Shown piece after piece: positions 1-6,510 of a stretch of 21,817 bases of DNA. Source of the stretch: Anaerolinea thermophila (GTDB lineage: Bacteria; Chloroflexota; Anaerolineae; Anaerolineales; Villigracilaceae); assembly GCA_020722305.1 (NCBI GenBank), contig DYLB01000012.1, positions 1-21,817 of the forward strand. The letters are read 5' to 3'. The first letter of the stretch is position 1. The number at the start of each line of letters is the position of its first letter. A model generated the notes under the pieces. That model did no database searches, was not told where the DNA came from, and saw only the letters and a list, made by a program, of their open reading frames with translations. Both the position numbers and the translations under genes were made by a program.

Positions 1-1
1 C

Positions 2-370
2 GGGCAGCAGCAGCGCATGTTCATTGCGCGCGCCCTGGCGCAGGAAGCCGAACTGATGCTGATGGACGAGCCGCTCACCGGCCTGGACGCGCCCTCGCAG
101 GCCGACATCCTGTCCTTACTGGATGAATTGCAGCGCCAGAAGGTGACGGTCATGGTCGCCACCCACGACCTGGAGCAGGCCGCGCAATATTTCGACCGCA
201 TCATGCTGCTCAACCGCCAATTGATCGGCTTTGGCGGTCCAGATGAAGTGCTGCAACCCGAAAAACTGCTCCGCGCTTACGGCGGACGGCTGCACAAAAC
301 AGCCAGCGGCGAATCTTTGGCGTTGGACGATTCCTGTTGCAGTGGAGGGGAGGAGCATGTCCATCATTAA
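2..370 (+). CDS. Metal ABC transporter ATP-binding protein, C-terminal part
   Basis: This is the nucleotide-binding subunit of an ABC importer, probably for zinc, manganese or iron, working on the inner face of the membrane with the permease encoded next. The reading frame is open at the left window edge, so the start and the Walker A motif are missing. The visible part begins inside the ABC signature (GQQQR). It continues with the Walker B stretch LMLMDEP, the D-loop region LTGLDAP and the H-loop THD. The tail is unusual: it carries CCSGGEEHVHH, a Cys-Cys plus His-rich ending that could bind metal. The last 14 nt overlap the permease gene, which is typical of these operons. The family is clear from the motifs. 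The metal is inferred from the type of permease and is not certain. Confidence 0.9.
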   Translation, partial: GQQQRMFIARALAQEAELMLMDEPLTGLDAPSQADILSLLDELQRQKVTVMVATHDLEQAAQYFDRIMLLNRQLIGFGGPDEVLQPEKLLRAYGGRLHKTASGESLALDDSCCSGGEEHVHH

Positions 371-1196
371 TTGGTTGCTCGAACCCCTCTCCTACGCCTT
401 CATGCAGCGCGGACTGATCGCTGCTGTGCTGGTCGGCGTCGTCTGCGCGGTGGTCGGCGCCTACGTCGTGCTGCGCGGCATGGCCTTTTTCGGGGACGCG
501 CTGGCGCACACCATCCTGCCGGGCGTGGCGCTCGGCTACCTGGTCGGCGGCGGCGCGCGCGACTCGCTCTTCTGGTGGGCGCTTGGCACGGCCGTCATCG
601 CCGCGCTGGGTATCGGGGCCATCAGCAAGCAGGCCCAGGTCAAGGAAGATACGGCCATCGGCGTCATCTTCGCCGGCATGTTCGCCCTGGGGATCGCGCT
701 CATCTCCACCGTCCGCAGTTACGCTGTGGACTTGAGCCACTTCCTGTTCGGGGACGTGCTGGGCGTCTCGCCCCAAAGCCTGTGGCTGATCCTGATCTTC
801 GGCGGGATCGTCCTCCTGGTCATCCTTGCGCTCTACAAAGAATTCCTGACTTTGTCCTTCGACCCCATCCTGGCAATGACGCTGCGCCTGCCGGTGGGCC
901 TGCTCGAAAACGTCCTGCTGACGCTCATCGCCGTGACGATTGCCGTCTCGCTGCAAACGGTCGGCGTGGCGTTGATGGTGGCCATGCTGGTCACGCCGGC
1001 CGCTACGGCCTACCTGCTCACCCACCGCCTGCCGGTGATGATGGCGCTGGCGGCGCTGATCGCCTCGCTTTCCGGCGTGGCTGGGCTATACCTGTCGTAT
1101 TACCTGAGCATCGCCTCCGGCGCGGCTATTGTGCTGACCGCCACGGCGATTTTCATCGCGGTATTTTTCGTCAAGCGTGTGACTCTCAAGAATTAA
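357..1196 (+). CDS. Metal ABC transporter permease (ABC-3/ZnuB-MntB family)
   Basis: This integral membrane subunit forms the channel of a zinc/manganese/iron ABC importer. With the start at 357 it has 279 residues, the normal size for the family. I chose this ATG because a GGAGGGGAGGAG purine run lies just upstream and MSIINW is a typical N-terminus; an in-frame ATG at 231 would overlap the ATPase gene by 140 nt. It is hydrophobic along nearly its whole length, with about eight or nine membrane segments. Family features are the FGDALAHTILPGVALGYL segment near residues 45-62 and the SLQTVGVALMVAMLVTPAA segment in the second half. The upstream ATPase gene overlaps by 14 nt. A substrate-binding lipoprotein would be expected further upstream, outside the window. 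Zn versus Mn specificity cannot be read from the sequence. Confidence 0.93.
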   Translation: MSIINWLLEPLSYAFMQRGLIAAVLVGVVCAVVGAYVVLRGMAFFGDALAHTILPGVALGYLVGGGARDSLFWWALGTAVIAALGIGAISKQAQVKEDTAIGVIFAGMFALGIALISTVRSYAVDLSHFLFGDVLGVSPQSLWLILIFGGIVLLVILALYKEFLTLSFDPILAMTLRLPVGLLENVLLTLIAVTIAVSLQTVGVALMVAMLVTPAATAYLLTHRLPVMMALAALIASLSGVAGLYLSYYLSIASGAAIVLTATAIFIAVFFVKRVTLKN

Positions 1197-1201
1197 GAAC
1201 C

Positions 1202-1263
1202 AACGCGAATGGCGCAAACAAAAATATGATCGGCGAAATTCACCAATTCGCGCCATTCGCGTT
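1202..1263. repeat. Intergenic inverted repeat with 14-bp perfect arms
   Basis: Left arm 1202-1215 (aacgcgaatggcgc) and right arm 1250-1263 (gcgccattcgcgtt) are exact reverse complements, separated by 34 nt. It lies 6 nt after the permease stop. It lacks a U-run, so it is not a standard intrinsic terminator, though it could protect the 3' end of the message. The right arm and its flank (1250-1266) resemble the right side of another inverted repeat at 20181-20248 (14 of 17 bases match), so both probably belong to one dispersed palindrome family. Confidence 0.8.
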
Positions 1264-1307
1264 AAATCTTTAGCGCCTTTGCGATGAGATTCAGCGGGAT
1301 TATCGCT

Positions 1308-1313
1308 TAAAAT
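1308..1313 (+). promoter_or_regulatory. Possible -10 element placing transcription start at the ATG
   Basis: TAAAAT sits 7 nt before the ATG at 1321, and the intervening bases contain no Shine-Dalgarno sequence. If this is the -10 box, transcription would begin at or within a base or two of the start codon and the message would be leaderless. No good -35 hexamer is visible at the usual distance, so support is weak. Confidence 0.3.
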
Positions 1314-1320
1314 AGACCCC

Positions 1321-2835
1321 ATGCGCCCCTCACCCAAATCCAACACGCGCCACGCAGCACGCCTCACATTTTTCATACTCGCCCTCTTCCTTGCCTCCTG
1401 CAACGCCCCTCCAGCCCCACAACCGGCCTCGACAGCCGCCATCGGGACCTCCACACCCGCCCCACCGACCGAGACAGCCTCCCTGCCATTGGCAAATACA
1501 CCCGAACCGTTCGTCCTGCCCACGACCGCTCCCCTCGAAAGGCCGGAATACAGCCTGAACGTCGCGCTGGATTACGCCGCCAAAACCGTCTCGGTCGAAG
1601 AGTCGATCAACTACCCGAACCAGACTGGCGAATCGCTGCCAGGCGTGACCCTGGCCGTCGTCCCCAACCTGTGGCCGGACTGTTTCACCCTCGAAAGCCT
1701 GACCCTCGGCGAGTATGCCGTCGGCAGCTACACCCTCACCGGCCAGCGCCTGGACGTGCCGCTCCCGCAGCCCCTGGCTCCCGGCGCAACACTGTTCCTG
1801 GACCTCCGGTACACCCTGTCGCTGCCCTACGCCGCCCAGGCCGATCCCAACGCCGAACGGCCGCGCATCTTCGGCTACACCGACCGGCAGATCAACCTGA
1901 CCAACTGGTATCCGTTCATCGTCCCGCGCGACCCGCAGGAGGGCTGGCTGCTGCACGATCCCTGGTTCTACGGCGAACACCTGGTCTACGAGGCCGCCGA
2001 TTACACCGTCAACCTGAAAGCGGACCCGGCCCTGGTGGTCGCCTCCAGCGGCATGGCCGAGCCGAACGGCGAATGGACCCGCTACACCCTGCAAGCCGGG
2101 CGGGCTTTCGTCTTTTCGCTCAGCCCCGACTTCCGGGTTGCTACAGCCGAGGCGGACGGGGTGACAGTCACCAGTTATTACTTCCCCCTCTTTGAGGCCC
2201 CCGGCGAAGCCGTCGCCCAGGTAGCGGCCCAGGCCGTGCACGTTTTCAGCGAACGCTTTGGCCCTTACCCGCACGCCAGCTTGAGCGCAGTGCAGGGCGA
2301 TTTCAACGACGGCATGGAATATTCAGGGCTGTTCTATCTCTCGCGGGATTTCTACAACCTGTACGACGGCACGCCCAACAATTACCTCGTCACGATCACG
2401 GCCCACGAAACCGCCCACCAGTGGTGGTTCGAAAAGGTCGGCAACGACCAGGCCCTCGAACCCTGGCTCGACGAGACCTTCGCCACCTACAGCGAGCGGA
2501 TATTCTACGCCGACACCTCGCCCAACTCGCTCAAGGACTGGTGGTGGCCGGTGCGGGTGGACTTCTACAAGCCGCAGGGCTGGCTCGACATTTCGGTCTA
2601 CGAGGGTGGCGGCTTCCGTCCCTACACCGACGCGGTCTATCTCAACGGTGCGCACTTCCTCCAGGACCTGCACGCCCGCATCGGCGACGAGACCTTTTAC
2701 GCCTTCCTGAAAGATTACGCGGCCCAAATGGATGGGAAAATCGCCACCGCGGAGGATTTCTTCGCCATCCTGCGAAGCCATACCGACGCCGACATTTCGG
2801 ATTTGATCCGCACGTATTTCAGGGATCCGCATTGA
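1321..2835 (+). CDS. Secreted lipoprotein, M1-family zinc metallopeptidase (first of a tandem pair)
   Basis: This 504-residue protein is a predicted lipoprotein that cleaves peptides outside the cell membrane. Residues 1-26 form a basic and hydrophobic signal peptide with lipobox LAS-C27. A Pro/Thr/Ser-rich spacer runs to about residue 75. The catalytic region carries HETAH at 362-366 followed by Glu385, which gives the M1 zinc site HEXXH-18-E. GMEYSG at 331-336 sits where M1 aminopeptidases have the GxMEN exopeptidase loop, but the Asn is replaced. Tyr440 in AVYLNGA is the likely transition-state tyrosine. The ATG at 1321 has no Shine-Dalgarno sequence and may be leaderless. The stop overlaps the start of the paralogue downstream. 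True aminopeptidase activity is uncertain because of the altered GxMEN loop. Confidence 0.9.
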   Translation: MRPSPKSNTRHAARLTFFILALFLASCNAPPAPQPASTAAIGTSTPAPPTETASLPLANTPEPFVLPTTAPLERPEYSLNVALDYAAKTVSVEESINYPNQTGESLPGVTLAVVPNLWPDCFTLESLTLGEYAVGSYTLTGQRLDVPLPQPLAPGATLFLDLRYTLSLPYAAQADPNAERPRIFGYTDRQINLTNWYPFIVPRDPQEGWLLHDPWFYGEHLVYEAADYTVNLKADPALVVASSGMAEPNGEWTRYTLQAGRAFVFSLSPDFRVATAEADGVTVTSYYFPLFEAPGEAVAQVAAQAVHVFSERFGPYPHASLSAVQGDFNDGMEYSGLFYLSRDFYNLYDGTPNNYLVTITAHETAHQWWFEKVGNDQALEPWLDETFATYSERIFYADTSPNSLKDWWWPVRVDFYKPQGWLDISVYEGGGFRPYTDAVYLNGAHFLQDLHARIGDETFYAFLKDYAAQMDGKIATAEDFFAILRSHTDADISDLIRTYFRDPH

Positions 2836-4388
2836 TAAGACGCCTGACCCTGCTGGCCCTCCTGGCCGGCGTCCTGCTCTCGGGCTGCAACTTGCCCCCG
2901 GCCGCTTCTCCCGCTTCCTCCCCGGACTTTGTGGTTGTCACCCGTGACCCGGACGCGACCGCCACCCCGACGCCCTTCCGCCCGCTGGCCCCGACGGCCA
3001 CACCCAGCCTCGTCCCTTCGCCGACCGTCACGCCGACCCCCGTCCCGACCGACACGCCGCTCCCCACCTTGACCTTCACCCCGACCGCCACCCTCGAACC
3101 TTCGAGCCGGGCGAATTATTATCTCGAAGTCACCTTCGATTACTATGGGCGAAGCCTATCGGTGAGACAAACCGTCCGCTACCCGAACCAGACCGACCGG
3201 TCCATGGGTGAGATCGTCTTGGCGGTCGAACCCAACCGCTGGGAAAACTGTTTCGATCTCCAGTCCCTCTCGGTTGACAGCGAGTACGCCAAATCCTACG
3301 AACTAAGCGGCAACACCCTGACCATCGAATTGTCCCGCTCGCTGGAACCCGGCGAGGTGCTGGTCTTTTCGATGGCGTACAGCCTGTGCGTGCCGTACAA
3401 GACCGTCAGCACGGTTTTCGGTTACAACGGCTACCAGATTAACCTGACGGACTGGTATCCGTACATCGTGCCGTACTCGCCGGGCGAAGGCTGGCTGCAA
3501 CACGCGCCCTCGGGTGTGGGCGAATACCAGGTCTACGACGCGGTGGACGTGGAACTCAATCTCAAGTTCAGCGACCCGGAGAATATCCCGGTAGTGGCGG
3601 CCAGCGCCCCGGCTGAAGCCAACGGCGAATGGACCCGCTACCGGGCCTACGGCGTGCGCAACTTCGTCCTCTCGGCCAGCCCGGATTACATCGTCTCGAA
3701 CCTGCGGGTGGGCGACGTGGACGTCAACAGCTACTACTTCGCCCGGCACCAGTCCGGCGGCTGGGCCATCCTGGACGAGGCCGCCCTGGCTTTGACGACT
3801 TATGGGGATACGTTTGCGCCCTACCCGTATGGCAGCCTGAGCATCGTCGAGACCGATTATCCCGACGGGTTGGAATTTAGCGGGCTGGTCTTCATGAGCG
3901 ACGATTTCTACGCCGAATACAACGGTACGCCGCGCGGCAACCTGACGGCCATCGGCGTCCACGAGATCGCCCACCAGTGGTGGTACTCGCTGGTCGGCAA
4001 CGACCAGGCCCTCGAACCCTGGCTCGACGAGGCCCTGGCGGTCTACGCCGAGCGCATCTTCTTCGAGACGAATTATCCCGATTCGCTCAACTGGTGGTGG
4101 AATTTCCGGGTCAAGTATTTCAACCCGACCGGCTGGGTGGATTCGTCCATCTACAACGGCGGGGCCTTCCGCCCATACACGGACGCGGTCTACCTGCGCG
4201 GGGCGCTCTTCCTCGAAGACCTGCGCGCCCGGATCGGGGACGAGGACTTCCGGGCCTTCTTGAAAGACTACGCCGCCCAGATGAGTTTCCGGCTCGCCGC
4301 CAAAAGCGACTTCTTCCGAATTCTGGACGCTCACACCAACACGGATTACTCCGACCTGGTCCAGGGTTATTTCATGGAATTTCCATAG
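2832..4388 (+). CDS. Secreted lipoprotein, M1-family zinc metallopeptidase (second of a tandem pair)
   Basis: This 518-residue protein is a close paralogue of the gene before it. I place the start at TTG 2832: it overlaps the preceding TGA as TTGA, AGGGAT lies a few bases upstream, and it gives a perfect signal peptide (MIRRLTLLALLAGVLLSGC) with lipobox LSG-C19. The only longer reading would run far back through the first gene in the wrong frame. A long spacer rich in Thr-Pro pairs follows to about residue 95. The zinc site is HEIAH at 377-381 plus Glu400. GLEFSG at 346-351 replaces the usual GxMEN loop. Tyr455 in AVYLRGA is the probable catalytic tyrosine. The protein should sit on the outer face of the membrane and act on extracellular peptides, co-translated with its twin. 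Substrate is unknown. Confidence 0.9.
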   Translation: MIRRLTLLALLAGVLLSGCNLPPAASPASSPDFVVVTRDPDATATPTPFRPLAPTATPSLVPSPTVTPTPVPTDTPLPTLTFTPTATLEPSSRANYYLEVTFDYYGRSLSVRQTVRYPNQTDRSMGEIVLAVEPNRWENCFDLQSLSVDSEYAKSYELSGNTLTIELSRSLEPGEVLVFSMAYSLCVPYKTVSTVFGYNGYQINLTDWYPYIVPYSPGEGWLQHAPSGVGEYQVYDAVDVELNLKFSDPENIPVVAASAPAEANGEWTRYRAYGVRNFVLSASPDYIVSNLRVGDVDVNSYYFARHQSGGWAILDEAALALTTYGDTFAPYPYGSLSIVETDYPDGLEFSGLVFMSDDFYAEYNGTPRGNLTAIGVHEIAHQWWYSLVGNDQALEPWLDEALAVYAERIFFETNYPDSLNWWWNFRVKYFNPTGWVDSSIYNGGAFRPYTDAVYLRGALFLEDLRARIGDEDFRAFLKDYAAQMSFRLAAKSDFFRILDAHTNTDYSDLVQGYFMEFP

Positions 4389-4404
4389 CAATCGGGCAAA
4401 CCGG

Positions 4405-4433
4405 TTGAATTAACAAATTCTCTTTGTTATACT
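4405..4433 (+). promoter_or_regulatory. Sigma70-type promoter for the two beta-sandwich lipoproteins
   Basis: TTGAAT (4405-4410) and TATACT (4428-4433) are separated by exactly 17 nt, close to the consensus for a housekeeping promoter. Transcription would start near 4440 and leave a leader of about 120 nt before the ATG at 4562. The leader contains a small hairpin (GAGCG 4484-4488, CGCTC 4493-4497, loop CGAA); I cannot match it to a known riboswitch. Confidence 0.7.
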
Positions 4434-4561
4434 TGTCTCAGACACGCAACGCTTGGGACTTTCCGGGGCGGATAACCGGCTTCGAGCGCGAACGCTCCAG
4501 GCCCATTCCTTCCGAGAGCAGATCGTAAAGGCCCAGAAAAGCACGTTTTTAGGAGAAGGTT

Positions 4562-5344
4562 ATGCACAAAACATTGCGTCCGATATTGTTCGTGGTTGCC
4601 ATTGTATTGATCGTGGGGATGGCCTGCTCAGGCGGCAGCCAGCCGACCGAAGCGCCCCCGCCTCCGCCGGTTGAAACCCAACCGCCCGCCCAACAACCGA
4701 CCGAGGAGCCGCCAGCGCTCCCAACGGAACTGTCTCCAACCGAAGAGACGGAGACCCCGCCTCCCACCGAGGAACCCGCTGCCGAAAAATTCTTCACCGA
4801 CGAGTTCGACAACGGCCTGGATAACTGGGACTTCTCCCTGACCGGCGGCGGCCTGCACGACAAGGCCAAAGTGGAAACCCAGAACGGCAAGCTGGTCTTC
4901 GACCTGCAAGATGCGGACCTGTACACCTTCCTGTACTCGAAAAACACGTATGATGACGTGCGCGTGACCATCAACGTCGAAAATTTCGGCATCAACAAGT
5001 CGGATATTACCCTGATGTGCCGTTACGATGAGACCGTTGGCTGGTATTCTTTCACGGTTGCCATGAACGGCAAGTACAACATCGCCGCCCGCGACCAGTT
5101 CATCAAAAAATCTTACGTCATTTTCAACGGAGCAACCAACGCAATTCGCGTAGGGCAAAGGAATGAAATATCGGTTGTGTGCCAGGGCGAGACCCTGATC
5201 CTATACGTCAACGGAGAGGAGGTTCGACGCATCGAGGAAACCAAATACGGATTTGAAGAAGGCAAAGTCGTTTTATCTGCTACGACCTATGCGGTCTATC
5301 CGATAAACCTGGCTGTAGAAAATATCCAAATCAGCGCGCCGTAA
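4562..5344 (+). CDS. Pro-rich lipoprotein with C-terminal beta-sandwich-like domain (first copy)
   Basis: The function is not known. This is a 260-residue predicted surface lipoprotein. The signal peptide ends at VGMA-C22, followed by a spacer of Pro, Thr, Glu and Gln to about residue 75 that should hold the domain away from the membrane. The C-terminal part from about residue 78 begins FFTDEFDNGLDNW and continues with alternating hydrophobic strands. It looks like the concanavalin/LamG-type or DUF1080-type jelly roll, which often binds sugars. Cys153 (in CRYDE) and Cys207 could form a disulfide, and both are matched in the paralogue downstream (Cys159 and Cys219). AGGAG lies 6 nt before the ATG. 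A good promoter precedes it and the next gene follows after 46 nt, so the two are likely one transcript. Sugar binding is inferred from fold resemblance only. Confidence 0.85.
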   Translation: MHKTLRPILFVVAIVLIVGMACSGGSQPTEAPPPPPVETQPPAQQPTEEPPALPTELSPTEETETPPPTEEPAAEKFFTDEFDNGLDNWDFSLTGGGLHDKAKVETQNGKLVFDLQDADLYTFLYSKNTYDDVRVTINVENFGINKSDITLMCRYDETVGWYSFTVAMNGKYNIAARDQFIKKSYVIFNGATNAIRVGQRNEISVVCQGETLILYVNGEEVRRIEETKYGFEEGKVVLSATTYAVYPINLAVENIQISAP

Positions 5345-5390
5345 TCCCAAACGCGGCGCGCCAGCATACCAACTCTCCGAGGAGAAGAGA

Positions 5391-6209
5391 ATGATTATCA
5401 AAGTTTCAAAACCGTTAGCGTTCCTGGTCCTGATGATAATTCTGGTCGGCCTGGCCTGTGGCCCAAGCGTCACGCCGACCCAGGCTCCACAGCAGCCGCA
5501 GCAGCAGCAGGAGCCGTCGCCGGCGCCGCAACAACCGACCGAACCGCCTGCCCAGCCGACCGAGCCGCCCCCGACAGAAGAACCGACGCAAGAACCGCTA
5601 CCCACTGAAGAGCCAACCTCTCAATTCTTCAGGAACGAATTCGACGGCGGGATCGAGGATTGGAGCGGCTTCAACGTCAAAGACTCGGCCCAGACTGACG
5701 AAGGCAAGCTGGCGATATCCACCGATGGCGGTTTCCTGACCTTCTCGATTGAGACCATGTACCTGTACGCGTATCTGATCTATGACAAGTTCACTTACGA
5801 AGATGTCAAGCTGACCGTGAGAGTCGAAAACCGGGGCGCCAATAACAATAACGTGAGTTTGCTCTGCCGCTACTCCGAAGAAAATGGCTGGTACGAGTTC
5901 AACATCGCCAACAACGGTTTGTACTGGATCTATGCCGCGACACCCAACCCCAAGGGAAGCGGAGCGCCAGTCTATAACCTGGTTGCGAACGGCGGCTCGA
6001 ACAAAATCAAGATGGGTAAGGATGTCAACGAGTATACGGTCTCCTGCAAAGGCAATACCCTGTCGTTGACCATCAACGGCTTCGACACCAAGACCATCAA
6101 TGAAAAGAAATACAGCCTGCGCGACGGTAAAATCGGTCTCTCCGTGTCCTCCTTCAACGTTCCCTCTGTCAAAGTGGAATTCGATTGGCTGGAAATCTCC
6201 GAGCCATAA
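5391..6209 (+). CDS. Pro-rich lipoprotein with C-terminal beta-sandwich-like domain (second copy)
   Basis: This 272-residue protein is a paralogue of the preceding gene and also has no known function. The signal peptide ends at VGLA-C23. The spacer to about residue 80 is rich in Gln, Pro, Glu and Thr (QQPQQQQ, then repeated PTEPP-like units). The C-terminal domain begins FFRNEFDGGIEDW. It shares with the first copy the pattern LCRYSEENGWYEF, the strand GKIGLSV and the Cys pair (Cys159, Cys219). It differs by a short insertion, TPNPKGSGAP, where the first copy has a shorter loop. AGGAG lies 6 nt before the ATG. A strong terminator follows 12 nt after the stop, so it is the last gene of the lipoprotein transcript. 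Confidence 0.85.
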   Translation: MIIKVSKPLAFLVLMIILVGLACGPSVTPTQAPQQPQQQQEPSPAPQQPTEPPAQPTEPPPTEEPTQEPLPTEEPTSQFFRNEFDGGIEDWSGFNVKDSAQTDEGKLAISTDGGFLTFSIETMYLYAYLIYDKFTYEDVKLTVRVENRGANNNNVSLLCRYSEENGWYEFNIANNGLYWIYAATPNPKGSGAPVYNLVANGGSNKIKMGKDVNEYTVSCKGNTLSLTINGFDTKTINEKKYSLRDGKIGLSVSSFNVPSVKVEFDWLEISEP

Positions 6210-6221
6210 TCCTGCACGTCC

Positions 6222-6257
6222 ATACAAAAGGCCGCCCGGCGAGGCGGCCTTTTGTAT
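6222..6257 (+). terminator. Strong intrinsic terminator, probably bidirectional
   Basis: Arms 6222-6236 and 6243-6257 pair perfectly over 15 bp (core aaaggccgcc / ggcggccttt) around a 6-nt loop. The arm itself supplies a TTTT run, followed by TTCTTTT. The A-run on the left arm means it could also work on the opposite strand. It ends the lipoprotein operon. Confidence 0.92.
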
Positions 6258-6328
6258 TCTTTTGACGTCTTGTTAACGTGATTCTTGCACACATCGGTTA
6301 TCCTATGGCAGATTGCTTTAGCTTATAC

Positions 6329-6468
6329 GTCATTGCGAGGGATAGCGGTCTAAACCCAGCCCGAAGCAATCTCCCGTTTCACGGAATTATCCAGCCCGGA
6401 GGAGATTGCCACGCCGCCGCAAATCGCTTCTGAACATTTCGAAGGCTTCATCGGCGGCTCGCAAAGAC
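6329..6468. repeat. Degenerate dispersed inverted repeat (TCATTGCGAG type)
   Basis: The outer ends gtcattgcgag (6329-6339) and ctcgcaaagac (6458-6468) are inverted repeats with one mismatch. Inside, gcaatctcc (6366-6374) and ggagattgc (6401-6409) are a perfect 9-bp inverted pair. This nested layout is that of the common bacterial intergenic element with TCATTGCGAGG ends and GAAGCAATCTCC inner arms; I recognise it from general knowledge and did not search. It fills most of the 301-nt gap before dnaK. No clear promoter for dnaK was found in that gap. Confidence 0.75.
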
Positions 6469-6510
6469 ACCATTTGATAATCACTAAAATCCATTTCAGG
6501 AGAGTTAACT

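Noticed and set aside
210..1025. A 271-codon minus-strand frame opposite the metal permease
   Set aside because: The product is highly charged and repetitive with no domain; it is a shadow of the permease gene.
2421..2831. An extended N-terminus for the second metallopeptidase
   Set aside because: The frame is open but would overlap the catalytic region of the first gene out of frame and bury the signal peptide. The TTG at 2832 gives a perfect lipoprotein start.
4440..4561. A known riboswitch in the lipoprotein leader
   Set aside because: Only a 5-bp hairpin and weak symmetries are visible; no conserved riboswitch core could be recognised.
6210..6510. A CIRCE operator for HrcA upstream of dnaK
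   Set aside because: I looked for the TTAGCACTC-N9-GAGTGCTAA pattern and did not find it; the inverted arms there belong to the TCATTGCGAG repeat.
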